Below are positions 1 to 8,292 of a stretch of DNA of 44,887 bases, one piece after another (position 1 is the first letter of the stretch; every line of letters begins with the position of its first letter). Origin of the DNA: Sphingomonadales bacterium (GTDB lineage Bacteria; Pseudomonadota; Alphaproteobacteria; Sphingomonadales; Sphingomonadaceae). The position numbers and the translations under genes are program-made. The notes beneath the pieces are model-generated. The model was not told where the DNA came from. It did not search any database and worked only from the letters and a program-made list of their open reading frames with translations. The stretch is taken from contig JAGWPW010000026.1 in the NCBI GenBank assembly GCA_028870315.1, positions 1-44,887 on the forward strand, read 5' to 3'.

Positions 1-255
1 GAGATGGCGGCCTTTGCCCGGCGCTGCGTCGCCACGCCGGCAAGCTGGTTCCAGCTTCCCGAGCTTGCCATGGGGCTCATCCCCGGCGCCGGTGGCTGCG
101 TTTCGCTTGCGCGCCGCATCGGCCGCCAGCGCACTGCGCTCATGGTGCTGTCGGGCAAGCGGATCGGCGCGCGCACCGCGCTAGGCTGGGGGCTGGTCGA
201 TGCGCTGGTGGACGATGCTGCCGCCGATGATCGTCAGCCGCACGTCGCCGGCTGA
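1..255 (+). CDS. Enoyl-CoA hydratase/isomerase family protein, C-terminal part, truncated at both ends
   Basis: The frame is open from base 1, so the 5' end lies outside the window. Residues visible include LPELAMGLIPGAGG, the crotonase motif that carries the second catalytic acid and the oxyanion-hole glycines, followed by the usual LSGKRIGARTALGWGLVD segment. Crotonases normally continue for another 50-60 residues (the C-terminal helices used in trimer packing) after 'GLVD'. Here the frame stops only 18 residues later, in sequence that is the antisense of the convergent amidohydrolase gene (75-bp overlap). The family assignment is firm. The protein is probably a 3'-truncated, non-functional or altered hydratase, created by a rearrangement close to base 205-215; that part is inference. 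Confidence 0.75.
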   Translation, partial: EMAAFARRCVATPASWFQLPELAMGLIPGAGGCVSLARRIGRQRTALMVLSGKRIGARTALGWGLVDALVDDAAADDRQPHVAG

Positions 256-1575
256 CAGCCGCGTGCGCGCCGCCGCCCACGGCCGCGCAAGCAGGCACAG
301 ATCGGCGTGCGCGCCCGCGCCAAGCCGGCGCTGGCTTTGCAGATCGAGCGGATCGGCGAGATAGAGGGAGAGCGCGGCTTCGGGGCCGAGCGCCTCGCCA
401 GCGCCGATCACCTGTCCGGCCGCGGTTGTCCGGCTCACCGCGGCGCGCATCGCCGCCCAGGGATCGTGCGATCCGAACGGCGCGTCGCTGCCCGCGGCAA
501 GCGCGATCCCCGCATCGGCGAGGCTGGCGAGGCGATAGAGGTTGCGATGATGGCGCGGCTCGACGTCGCGCAGATAGGCATCGCCGCGCTCGGCGATGAA
601 ATGCGGCTGGCTGGCGACCGCAAGGCCGAGCGCGGCGATCTGCCCGATATGGCCGGGATCGGCGATCCCGGCATGTTCGATGCGATCGCCGGTCAGCGCG
701 CCCGCCGCGGCGATCGCCGCGAGCGCGAAGACCAGCTCGACCTCGGTGGTGCAATGGACCGCGACCGGCCGGCCGTCGGCATGCGCGGCGCGGGTAAAGG
801 CGGTGGCCGCGGCAAAATCGGGGAGCGCCGCCTCGTGGAGGTGGAGCTTCGCCGGCCCCAGCGACCAGCCCTCGCGCGGGGCGTCGCGCAATGCGGGCGC
901 GCCGGCGAGCACCACGCGCTGGCGCAGCGCACCACAGGCCCGCTCGGCGGCGAAATGCGCGGCGATGCCCGTGTCATTGGCCGGCGACATGTCGGTCAGG
1001 CCGGTCACTCCCGTGCAGGCGAGCGCTGCCGAGACCGCGGCGAAGCCGGGCGGCGCGCCGGCGAGCGCCTTGCGCAGCCATGCGTCCTCGTCAAACAGAT
1101 GGCCGGTGTAGCGGCCGTCCCTGCGGCGCAGCCCCGGCGGCGGCGGGGCGAGCGCGAGCAGCGTTTCGAGCGCGCGCGAATTGAGCAGCCACAGCCGCCC
1201 CGAGCGATGTTGCAGGCGCAGCGGCCGATCGCACAGCAGCGCATCGAGCCGGCCCGCATCGGGCAGCCCCGCGACGCTTTCGTGATAGCCGATCCCGCGC
1301 AACCAGCCCGCGCCGGGCACGGCCCGCAGGCGCGCGGCAAGCGCGGCCTCGTCACGCACCTCGGGCGGGCCGCAGACCACCGATCCGGCGCGCGCGGCCA
1401 GTGCGGCAAGGTGGATGTGATGATCGTGAAGCCCGGGAAGCAGCGCGCCGCCGCGCGCATCGATCATCGCTTCGCCGGCCGCATGGGCAAGCGCGCCGAT
1501 CCCGGCGATGCGCCCGCCAACGATGCGCAGGTCGGCGCGGCCATGGCCCCAAATTTCGGCATCGCGGATCAGCAT
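181..1575 (-). CDS. Amidohydrolase family 3 (YtcJ-like) metal-dependent hydrolase
   Basis: 464 aa starting at MLIRDAEIWG. The open frame extends far upstream, but that part is low-complexity Arg/Ala antisense sequence. Visible metal-binding motifs in order are HDHHIHL after a GALLPG strand, HCTTE, EHAG and GSDAPFG, the usual His/His...His...Asp set of the amidohydrolase superfamily. N- and C-terminal strands (residues 1-50, and the terminal GADLCLL/RLTIIGG part) form the composite beta domain of N-substituted amide hydrolases. The start overlaps the end of the upstream CoA-transferase by 7 bp, so it is the last gene of the minus-strand operon. The final residues after IVH come from antisense hydratase sequence. 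The substrate is unknown; the operon context suggests amide or cyclic-amide hydrolysis feeding a CoA-dependent pathway. Confidence 0.85.
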   Translation of the reverse strand: MLIRDAEIWGHGRADLRIVGGRIAGIGALAHAAGEAMIDARGGALLPGLHDHHIHLAALAARAGSVVCGPPEVRDEAALAARLRAVPGAGWLRGIGYHESVAGLPDAGRLDALLCDRPLRLQHRSGRLWLLNSRALETLLALAPPPPGLRRRDGRYTGHLFDEDAWLRKALAGAPPGFAAVSAALACTGVTGLTDMSPANDTGIAAHFAAERACGALRQRVVLAGAPALRDAPREGWSLGPAKLHLHEAALPDFAAATAFTRAAHADGRPVAVHCTTEVELVFALAAIAAAGALTGDRIEHAGIADPGHIGQIAALGLAVASQPHFIAERGDAYLRDVEPRHHRNLYRLASLADAGIALAAGSDAPFGSHDPWAAMRAAVSRTTAAGQVIGAGEALGPEAALSLYLADPLDLQSQRRLGAGAHADLCLLARPWAAARTRLSAGDVRLTIIGGSIVHQRIDQPPA

Positions 1576-2768
1576 GGCCGCGCCATCGCGGTATCGGCGC
1601 CGAGCGCACGCAGCGGGGCGGAGACCGGTCGCGCCGGTGCCTGTGGAAATGGCGCACCGCGCGCCGCGCTCCATCGGCGCAAGGCGCGATCGAGCGCGGC
1701 GCCGTCGCGTGCCCGCTCCTCGGCCAGCGCTTGGGCAATGACCGCGCTCATCGCGATGCCGAGCCGGGCGCCGCACCCGCTGCGCCAATGGCGCCAGGCG
1801 CTTTCGGCGGCAAGGATTCCGGTCAGCGGGTCCGCCGGGGCATCGCCGGCAAAGCCGATGCCGCCGCCCGCGCCGCGCATCGCATCGCCGAGCCCGCCGG
1901 CGATCGCCGCATCGTCGCCCAGCGCGATCCAGCCGGCCGGCTCGCCGCTTGCGCCATGCCCGGTGATCGTCACCCAGACGAGCCCCGGCTGCGCCGCCAC
2001 CAGCCGGTCGGCATCGATGCCGAACTGGGCGAGCCCGCGCGGCCGGCCGGCCTCGATGACGATGTCGGCGCGGGCGATGAGACCGAGCAGCGCGCGGCGC
2101 CCGGCATCCTGCGCGATGTCGAGCGCGACGTTGGCCTTGCCCTGGTTGAGCAGCGCGAAAAATTCGGGGCTCGCCTCGCGCTGGGGATCGGGCCGCCGCG
2201 GGTTTTCGACCTTCACCACCGTCGCGCCCGCAAGCCAGAGAAGATGCGCCGCGAGCGGCCCCGCCCATAGCGGCGCAAGGTCGAGGACGAGCGGTGCGCG
2301 CGCGGGCGCCGGCGATCGCCCCGGCCCCGGCGCAAGCGCCTCGCAGGCCGGCGCGCGCGGCGCTTCGCCGTATCGCGCCACGGCCAGGCCGAGGAGGCGG
2401 CCGCGTTCGACCAGTGCCGGTGCCTCGCAGCGCGCCACCGCCGCGGCGATCGCGCGGTCATCGCCGCCAGGAAGCGCGGCATCGCCGAACAGCGCGGGCA
2501 GCATGGCGCGATCGTCGGCCCTCGGGAGCGCGAGCGCGACCCAGCCGTCGCGCGCGCGCAAAAGCTGGCAGCCGCCGCCCGCCGAGCGCCGGCCGGGGAT
2601 GGTGAAGCCGTGAAGGGTGGCGCGCTCGCCCATCAGCGCGCGGCCGGTGAGCGCGGCGATCGCGGCCGAGCCGGTGAGCCCGGCCAGCGCGCGCAACCGT
2701 CCTGCCGCCCAGCCTTCGAGCGGAATCGCCAGCGCTGTCTCAGGCGACGAAAAGCGCCTTGACCTCAC
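1569..2768 (-). CDS. CaiB/BaiF (family III) CoA-transferase, divergent
   Basis: 399 aa. The second half carries the family III CoA-transferase fold: VLDLAPLWAGPLAAHLLWLAGATVVKVENP, then LNQGKANVALDI, then ADIVIEAGRPRGL and PGLVWVTITGHG. These match the CoA-binding N-terminal motifs of CaiB/BaiF enzymes, but here they start near residue 160, after an unusual N-terminal domain; the C-terminal half is short. The order therefore looks permuted or like a fused half-domain. Family members move CoA between carboxylates without a phosphorylated intermediate. The ATG at 2768 overlaps the ligase upstream by 29 bp, and the gene overlaps the amidohydrolase start, which indicates co-transcription. An alternative start inside the N-terminal region is possible. 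Substrate unknown. Confidence 0.8.
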   Translation of the reverse strand: MRSRRFSSPETALAIPLEGWAAGRLRALAGLTGSAAIAALTGRALMGERATLHGFTIPGRRSAGGGCQLLRARDGWVALALPRADDRAMLPALFGDAALPGGDDRAIAAAVARCEAPALVERGRLLGLAVARYGEAPRAPACEALAPGPGRSPAPARAPLVLDLAPLWAGPLAAHLLWLAGATVVKVENPRRPDPQREASPEFFALLNQGKANVALDIAQDAGRRALLGLIARADIVIEAGRPRGLAQFGIDADRLVAAQPGLVWVTITGHGASGEPAGWIALGDDAAIAGGLGDAMRGAGGGIGFAGDAPADPLTGILAAESAWRHWRSGCGARLGIAMSAVIAQALAEERARDGAALDRALRRWSAARGAPFPQAPARPVSAPLRALGADTAMARPC

Positions 2769-4251
2769 GGCGCAGCAGCTTGCCCATCTCGTTATAGGGC
2801 AGCTCCTTCATCACCATCACCCGGTCGGGCACGCGCGAGGAGCGCAGCCGGGCGCGGATCAGGTCCTTCAGCGCCTCCTCGCTCGGGCAGCTGTGGCCCG
2901 CGCGCGCGACGACGGCGATGCCGATGCCTTCGCCCCATTCGGCCGACGGCACCGCCACCGCGCAGGCATCGGCGATCGCCGGATCGGACAGCAGCACGTC
3001 CTCGATCTCGCCGGGTGAGATATTCTCGCCGCCGCGCACGATGACATCGTCGGCGCGGCCCGAAAGGAACAGATAGCCGTCCGCGTCGAGATAGCCGGCA
3101 TCGCGGGTGGGAAACCAGCCCTCGGCGTCGAGCGCGCTTCGCTCCTTGTATTCGCCCGAGACCTGCTCGCCGCGCACATAGATTTCGCCGGCCACGCCCG
3201 CGGGCAGCACATGGCCTTCCTCGTCGCGGATCTGCAATTCTATCGTCGGCAGCGGCTTGCCGACCGAGCCAAGCCGCGCGCGCAGCGCCGGATCGCTGGC
3301 GCCATGCGCGGCGCGGTGATCCTCGGGCCCGAGCAGCGCCACCGTCGAGCTGGTCTCGGTTAGCCCATAGGCATTGGTGAAGCCGGCGTGCGGCATGAGG
3401 TCGAGCGCCCTCTGGATCAGCTCGATCGGCATCTTGCCGCCGCCATAGGCGACCGCGCGTAGCGACGGCAGGCCCGGGTGGTGCGCCGCGTCCATGACCT
3501 CGACGATGCGCGACAGCATCGTCGGCACGACGAAGGCGTTGGTGACCTGCTCCTTCGCGGCGAGCGTCAGCCAGGCCTCGGGCTGGAAGGCGGGCAGCAT
3601 GACGATCCGCCGCTGCGCGTAGATCGAGCTCATCAGCGCCGAGATGCCGGCGATGTGATAGGGCGGCACCGAGACCAGCGCCGCGTCCGCTTCGTCCGCC
3701 GAGGCGAATTCGACGGTGCCCAGGATATAGGACAGAAGGTTCGAATGGCGCAGGATCGCCGCCTTGGGCGCCGCGGTGGTGCCGCTGGTGAACAGCTGCA
3801 CCGCCACCCCGTCGCCGCCCGGATCGAATTCGCGGTCGCCCGAGGCAGGCGTGGTTTCCTGGACCTTCTGGGTGAATTCCTCGCGCGCATAGAATGTGTG
3901 GACGGCGCTGCCGACCGTGCCCGACAGGCGCAGCGCGCGTTCCTCGTCGCCGACGATCAGCGCGGGCGCGAGCCGGGCAAGCAGCGCGCCGAGATCGCGG
4001 TCGGGCAGGCGGTAATTGAGCGGGCAATAGGGCACGCCCGCGAGCGCCGCGCCGAACAGCGCGATGACCGAGGCCTCGCTCGATTCGTCGAGCAGCGCGA
4101 CATGGCTGCACCCCGACTGCTCGATCAGCTCGAAGGCGCCGCGCGCCGCTGACAGCAGCTCGCCATAGGTCCAGCGCTTGCCGTCGCAAACGAGGCCAAC
4201 GCGATCGGCGCCGGCTTCGGCGGCCATTTCGAGAAGCAGGGCGATATTCAT
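2740..4251 (-). CDS. AMP-dependent acyl-CoA synthetase/ligase (ANL superfamily)
   Basis: 503 aa starting at MNIALLLEMAAEAG; an upstream in-frame ATG at 4380 would overlap the preceding gene and adds no family sequence. ANL motifs are present in order: LFTSGTTAAPK (P-loop A3, about residue 155), YGLTETSS (A5), RDAGYLDADGYLFLSGRADD (A7/A8 hinge) and NEMGKLLRR with the catalytic Lys near the C terminus. It would activate a carboxylic acid as acyl-AMP and then the CoA thioester. It sits 10 bp after the small Cys protein and overlaps the next CoA-transferase gene, so it belongs to the 7083-to-181 operon. Substrate is not predictable from motifs. Confidence 0.92.
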   Translation of the reverse strand: MNIALLLEMAAEAGADRVGLVCDGKRWTYGELLSAARGAFELIEQSGCSHVALLDESSEASVIALFGAALAGVPYCPLNYRLPDRDLGALLARLAPALIVGDEERALRLSGTVGSAVHTFYAREEFTQKVQETTPASGDREFDPGGDGVAVQLFTSGTTAAPKAAILRHSNLLSYILGTVEFASADEADAALVSVPPYHIAGISALMSSIYAQRRIVMLPAFQPEAWLTLAAKEQVTNAFVVPTMLSRIVEVMDAAHHPGLPSLRAVAYGGGKMPIELIQRALDLMPHAGFTNAYGLTETSSTVALLGPEDHRAAHGASDPALRARLGSVGKPLPTIELQIRDEEGHVLPAGVAGEIYVRGEQVSGEYKERSALDAEGWFPTRDAGYLDADGYLFLSGRADDVIVRGGENISPGEIEDVLLSDPAIADACAVAVPSAEWGEGIGIAVVARAGHSCPSEEALKDLIRARLRSSRVPDRVMVMKELPYNEMGKLLRREVKALFVA

Positions 4252-4261
4252 CGGCGCGGCC

Positions 4262-4552
4262 TCAGTCCGAAGCGGGCAGGGGCTTTGCATCCTTGGTGGC
4301 GAGCTTAACCCCGTCGACCGCGAGCGAACCCTTGCCGGGCTTGACGCAGAGCAGTTCGAAGCTGTTCGCGGCATCGACATAGCGCTTGCCCATCAGCGTG
4401 CCGCCGGCGAAATCGGTGTCGAGGGGTGCCGCTTGCGCGGGCTTGGCCTCAGCCATCGGCGCGCCGCCGCATTCGATGGTGCCGGTGCCGGCGCGGATCA
4501 CCATTACTTCGGTGTCGCAGGCGGCGCTCTTGAGACGGGTGCCGGGTTTCAT
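4262..4552 (-). CDS. Small conserved Cys-containing protein, function unknown
   Basis: 96 aa. It has no signal peptide or membrane segment. The N-terminal half has a compact, probably beta-rich segment, TRLKSAACDTEVMVIRAG, followed 11 residues later by ECGGAPM; a third Cys follows in the LLCVKPGKG segment. The two early cysteines may bind metal, which is inference. An SD-like GAGGAC lies 7 bases before the ATG. It is embedded between two catabolic genes with gaps of 28 and 10 bp, so it is co-transcribed and likely acts with the CoA-transferases or the ligase. I do not recognise a named family. Confidence 0.7.
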   Translation of the reverse strand: MKPGTRLKSAACDTEVMVIRAGTGTIECGGAPMAEAKPAQAAPLDTDFAGGTLMGKRYVDAANSFELLCVKPGKGSLAVDGVKLATKDAKPLPASD

Positions 4553-4580
4553 CTGTCAGTCCTCGTTCTGGCTTGCGCCG

Positions 4581-5807
4581 TCAGGCGATCGTGCCTTCGG
4601 CCTTTAGGCGTTCGATCGCCTCCCATTCAAGGCCCAGTTCCAGCAGGATCGCCTCGGTGTGCTCGGCGGCTTGCGGCGCGCGGCAGGTTTCGACCGGGGC
4701 ATGGTCGAACTGCACCGGGCCGCGCGCGATCCGCAGATGCCCCGCCCCGTCGATCCGCTCGACCTCGAAGAACATGTCGTTGGCGAGCGCCTGCTCGTCC
4801 CCGCCGAGATCGACTAGGCTCTGCACCGCCGCCCATTGGCCCTTCATCGTCTTGAGGTGCTCGCGCCAGTAGTCGAAGCCGTGGCGCGCGAAGGCGGCGG
4901 CGATCGCCTCGCCGGCGGCAGCGGCATTCGCCATCAGCGCCTCGGCGGTCGAAAAGCGCGGGTCCTCGGCCATTCGCGCAAGCCCGAGATGGGTGAAGGT
5001 ATCGCGGATGTAAGGGCCGGGGACGAGGATGAAGAGGCTGATCACCCGCCCGTCGCCGGTTTTGTAATGGCCGAGGAACGGGCTGAACGCCGATCCGCCG
5101 GCGCGCGGCACCGAGACGCGCAACTGCTGCCCGCTTTCGACATAGGTATCGAGCACCTGCCCGCTCGCCCACCACGCCGAGCTCAGCAGCGAGACATCGA
5201 CCTCGCTCGGCGCGCCGCCTTGCGAGCGATGAAACAACGCTGCGGCGATGCCACCGGCCAGGTTCATCCCGGCGATCGAATCGCCGAAGCCGCCGATGCC
5301 CTGGGTCAGCGGAACGTCATACTCCTGCGGGGTGAAGGCATGGGCGATGCCGCTGTGGATCCAGAAGGCGGTCGAATCGAAGCCGCCGCGGTTCCGGTCC
5401 GGCCCCTTGTCGCCATAGGCGCTGCCGCGCGCATAGATGATCGCCGGATTGGCGGCGCGGATGTGTTCGACGTCGATCCCCAGCTTCTGCCGCGCCGCCG
5501 GCAGATAATTGGTGAGGAAGACATCGCAGTCCCTTGCCAGCGCATGGACGAGATCGCGGCCGGCGGGGGTGGCGATGTCGATGCCGATGCTGCGCTTGCC
5601 GCGGTTGGGGTGCTCCATCATCGGATTGACCCGCGGATCGAAGCGCACCCCGCCGATCGTCACCATCCCGCGCTGGGCATCGCCGCGCAGCGGATGCTCG
5701 ACCTTGATGACCTCGGCACCCCAATCGGCAAGGATGGCGCCGGCCGAAGGCACGAAGACGAACTGCGCGACTTCGAGCACGCGCACGCCCTTCAGGACCT
5801 GCGTCAT
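4581..5807 (-). CDS. CaiB/BaiF family CoA-transferase (second of a tandem pair)
   Basis: 408 aa from [13 protein letters not shown]; the in-frame ATG 12 codons upstream lies in Gly/Arg-rich non-family sequence. The family III signature is clear: [32 protein letters not shown] at the N terminus, [13 protein letters not shown], and a GGFDSTAFW segment that places an Asp near residue 155, where the catalytic Asp of the family lies. It is a close paralogue of the gene 49 bp upstream (same length, alignable throughout), a likely local duplication. The two may form a heteromer or act on sequential acids. It would transfer CoA from a donor thioester to a carboxylic acid in the cytoplasm. Confidence 0.92.
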   Translation of the reverse strand: MTQVLKGVRVLEVAQFVFVPSAGAILADWGAEVIKVEHPLRGDAQRGMVTIGGVRFDPRVNPMMEHPNRGKRSIGIDIATPAGRDLVHALARDCDVFLTNYLPAARQKLGIDVEHIRAANPAIIYARGSAYGDKGPDRNRGGFDSTAFWIHSGIAHAFTPQEYDVPLTQGIGGFGDSIAGMNLAGGIAAALFHRSQGGAPSEVDVSLLSSAWWASGQVLDTYVESGQQLRVSVPRAGGSAFSPFLGHYKTGDGRVISLFILVPGPYIRDTFTHLGLARMAEDPRFSTAEALMANAAAAGEAIAAAFARHGFDYWREHLKTMKGQWAAVQSLVDLGGDEQALANDMFFEVERIDGAGHLRIARGPVQFDHAPVETCRAPQAAEHTEAILLELGLEWEAIERLKAEGTIA

Positions 5808-5856
5808 CCGGCCGCGGCCCGCCGCGCCCGCCCCACCGGGCAAGGCGCGCCAATCG

Positions 5857-7083
5857 TCAAGCGATCGCGCCCGAAGCCTTCAGCGCCTCGATCCGTTCCC
5901 ACGCGATCCCGGCTTCCATCAGCACGATCTCGGTATGCTCGGAAGCCTGCGGTGCGCGGGTGGTCTCGACCGGCTCGCCGTCCCATTGCACCGGGTTGCG
6001 CACGAGCTTGATCGGCTTGCCGCCGTCGGGGGCATCGACCTCGATGATCGTGTCGTTGGCGAGCGCCTGCTCGTCGTTGGCGAGTTCGAGCAGCGTCAGG
6101 ATCGGCGCCCATTGGCCCTTCAGCGTCTTGAGGTGCTCGCGCCAATAGGCGAAGGGCTTCTTGCCGAATTCCTCGACGAGGATCGCGCTTGCCTCCTTCG
6201 CGTTCGCCATCAGGCTGAGGACGTCCTTGAAGCGCGGATCGCTTGCGCATTCGGGCCGGCCGATATGCGCGAACGTGTCCTCGATCAGCCCGGTCGGGCT
6301 GACCATGCACAGGTTGATCGTGCGGTGGTCCGAGGTCCAGAAATTGCCCATGAACGGGTTGGTGCCGACCCCGCCCGAGGATGGCATCGAATTCTTGGTG
6401 ATGATCCCGGTTTCCAGCGCCTGCGCGATGTTGGCGCCCGAGGCCCAGGCGGCGGTGCTCATCAGCGAGACATCCAGCACCTTCGCCTCGCCGGTGCGTT
6501 CGCGGTGGAACAGCGCCGCCGAAATGCCGCCGGCGATGAACATGCCGCCGATCGAATCGCCGAAGGCGGGCATGCCCTGCGACAGCGGTCCCGGCAGTTC
6601 GGCCGGGGTCATGCAATCGGCAATGCCGCTGCGCGACCAGAAGGCGGTGCCGTCGAAGCCGCCCTTCCCGCGCTCGGGGCCCTTGTTACCCCAGGCGCTG
6701 CCGCGGGCATAGATGATGTCGGGATTGACCGCGCGGATATGCTCGACGTCGAATTTGTTCTTCTGGCGCACCGAGGGCAGGTAATTGGTCAAAAAGACGT
6801 CGGCGGTCCTTGCCAGCTCGTAAAGCACCTCCTGGCCCTCGCGGGTCGAGGTGTCGATGCCGACGCTGCGCTTGCCACGGTTGGGATGCTCGATTAGCGT
6901 GTGGCGCAGCGGATCAAGCTTGACCCCGCCCATGTTGAGAAAGCCGCGCTGGGTATCGCCGCGCAGCGGATGCTCGACCTTGATCACGTCCGCGCCCCAG
7001 TCGGCGAGCACCGCGCCCGCCGCGGGCACGAAGGTGAACTGCGCCACTTCGAGGATACGGACCCCCTCCATCACCTTGCTCAT
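5857..7083 (-). CDS. CaiB/BaiF family CoA-transferase (first gene of operon)
   Basis: 408 aa from [16 protein letters not shown]. An ATG 23 codons upstream is rejected because paralogue similarity begins exactly here. Motifs shared with the downstream paralogue are [27 protein letters not shown], a GGFDGTAFW segment with the presumed catalytic Asp, GDSIGGM, and [13 protein letters not shown] near the C terminus. It heads a minus-strand operon of six genes, and the 234-bp region upstream is shared with a divergent secreted-protein gene. Role by family: CoA transfer onto a carboxylic substrate. Pairs of such enzymes occur in sterol-, carnitine- and aromatic-acid pathways, but none is demonstrated here. 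Confidence 0.92.
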   Translation of the reverse strand: MSKVMEGVRILEVAQFTFVPAAGAVLADWGADVIKVEHPLRGDTQRGFLNMGGVKLDPLRHTLIEHPNRGKRSVGIDTSTREGQEVLYELARTADVFLTNYLPSVRQKNKFDVEHIRAVNPDIIYARGSAWGNKGPERGKGGFDGTAFWSRSGIADCMTPAELPGPLSQGMPAFGDSIGGMFIAGGISAALFHRERTGEAKVLDVSLMSTAAWASGANIAQALETGIITKNSMPSSGGVGTNPFMGNFWTSDHRTINLCMVSPTGLIEDTFAHIGRPECASDPRFKDVLSLMANAKEASAILVEEFGKKPFAYWREHLKTLKGQWAPILTLLELANDEQALANDTIIEVDAPDGGKPIKLVRNPVQWDGEPVETTRAPQASEHTEIVLMEAGIAWERIEALKASGAIA

Positions 7084-7240
7084 GCGATTGCCTTTCATCC
7101 CGACCGCGGACTTTGCCGACCGCGGATTTTCCGCGCCATCTCCTGCGCGCATTGCGCGGGCGGATCAACCGCGCCGCCAATCGCGGCGACGATGGAAGCG
7201 GCAGATGCGCAAACCACCGCTTCAGTTGCAAAGAACGCAA

Positions 7241-7275
7241 TTGACAGCGCTCCGAAAATTACTTACCTAGGTTAG
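7241..7275 (+). promoter_or_regulatory. Candidate promoter with a TetR/MarR-like palindrome
   Basis: A consensus TTGACA lies at 7241-7246. Sixteen bases downstream, where a -10 box would lie, is the imperfect palindrome CTTACCTAGGTTAG (7262-7275; 6 of 7 base pairs). It sits between the divergent CoA-transferase operon and the small secreted protein, so a repressor bound here could control both. The -10 match is weak. Confidence 0.4.
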
Positions 7276-7317
7276 CAAGTCGCGAAACCGCGGCATCGAA
7301 TCGACAGGAGATTGCTC

Positions 7318-7599
7318 ATGAACAAGTTCGCTCCCTTCGCCGCGCTGGCGACCCTTGCCACCTTCGCGCTCGTCCCCGTCGCGGTCCACGCGCAGGACGG
7401 CGTGCCCGCCAAGGCCGCCGAAGGCAAGATGGTCTATGGCGCTAACGGCCAGCGCCTCGCCCCCGTCTATCGCGTCAACGGCGATGGTTCGGTGCAGCTG
7501 ATCATGGAAGGCCGGCTGGTCACCATCCCGGCCACCGTGCTCAGCGATGTCAATGGCAAGCTGACCTCTTCCGAGAACAAGGCCGAACTGCTGCGCTGA
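7318..7599 (+). CDS. Small secreted/periplasmic protein of unknown function
   Basis: 93 aa from the ATG at 7318, with a good AGGAG Shine-Dalgarno 7 bases upstream; a TTG two codons earlier is not needed. Residues 1-27 form a classical signal peptide (Lys3, a hydrophobic Ala/Leu/Val core, then VHA before Gln). The mature part of about 66 residues has no Cys and contains VYGANGQRLAPVYRVNGDG and a VTIPATVL segment, a pattern common in small exported sphingomonad proteins. A rho-independent terminator follows 27 bp after the stop, so it is monocistronic. Function unknown. Confidence 0.8.
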   Translation: MNKFAPFAALATLATFALVPVAVHAQDGVPAKAAEGKMVYGANGQRLAPVYRVNGDGSVQLIMEGRLVTIPATVLSDVNGKLTSSENKAELLR

Positions 7600-7625
7600 A
7601 CCGCAGCCGCTTGCCGGCCTGAACG

Positions 7626-7651
7626 GGGCGGGGCTTCGGCTCCGCCCTTTT
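7626..7651 (+). terminator. Rho-independent terminator
   Basis: Nine-base-pair GC-rich stem (GGGCGGGGC pairing with GCTCCGCCC, one G-U) closed by a TTCG tetraloop and followed by TTTT. It lies 27 bp after the secreted-protein stop codon. Confidence 0.85.
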
Positions 7652-7701
7652 CGTTTGCGGGAAAGGTCCGGCGGCCCTGCAACCCGCGCTTGCCGCCGGG
7701 T

Positions 7702-8118
7702 TCAGCAATCGGTTTGCGGCAGCGGCGGGGCGATGGCGCTGACATTGGCATAAAGCCGGTCGAGCACCTCCTCCGTCTGCTGCAACTGCGTTTCGCTGAT
7801 GCCGCGAAACCAGCGCTCCTCGCGCAGCCGCGCCAAAGCCCCCATGCGGTCGAGCAGCGGGTTTGCGGCTTCGGTGAGATAGACCGCGCGCGCGCGGCGG
7901 TCGCCTTCGCGCTCGCGGCGTTCGAGCATGCCGTCGGCTTCGAGCCGGTCCACCAGCCGCCCGGCGGAAGCTTCGGACATTTCGAGCAGTTCGGCGATCT
8001 CGCGCTGGGTCGATCCCGGGCGCCGCGCCGCGACCGCGATCAGCGCCCATTGCGAGCGGGTCAGCCCGACATTATCGACATTGCGGTCGAAGTCGCCGCG
8101 CAACAGCCGCGCCAACAC
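7702..8118 (-). CDS. MarR family transcriptional regulator
   Basis: 138 aa as drawn from a GTG. The winged-helix signature is plain: LTRSQWALIAVAARRPGSTQREIAELLEMSEASAGRLVDRLEADGMLERRE, then GDRRARAVYLTEA for the wing. Codons upstream of the GTG still read like MarR sequence (a DDLRRRISIRIN segment) but contain no ATG, GTG or TTG before a stop, so the true start is uncertain; a CTG or ATC start, or a frameshift, is possible. It lies 174 bp downstream of the thiolase on the same strand and probably regulates it. Confidence 0.82.
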   Translation of the reverse strand: MLARLLRGDFDRNVDNVGLTRSQWALIAVAARRPGSTQREIAELLEMSEASAGRLVDRLEADGMLERREREGDRRARAVYLTEAANPLLDRMGALARLREERWFRGISETQLQQTEEVLDRLYANVSAIAPPLPQTDC

Positions 8119-8264
8119 ATTGATGCGGATGGAAATCCTGCGGCGCAGATCGTCGGGCTCGCCGATGGCATCCTCCAGTCGTCATCCCGGCGGGGCCGGG
8201 TCGCTGCCTTGGGTGATAGCCTTAACGCAACCTGCGGAAAAATGCACCCGCGCGCAAAGCCATG

Positions 8265-8281
8265 CGTTTCGATCTGAAACG
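8265..8281. promoter_or_regulatory. Palindrome upstream of marR, candidate operator
   Basis: CGTTTC, five bases, GAAACG: a perfect inverted repeat with 6-bp arms in the 174-bp gap between the thiolase stop and marR. Position fits autoregulation by the MarR protein. Confidence 0.4.
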
Positions 8282-8292
8282 ATCCGCTCCGG

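Noticed and set aside
140..2613. Long plus- and minus-strand ORFs antisense to the amidohydrolase and CoA-transferase
   Set aside because: Arg/Ala/Pro-rich translations with no family motifs; expected shadows in high-GC coding DNA.
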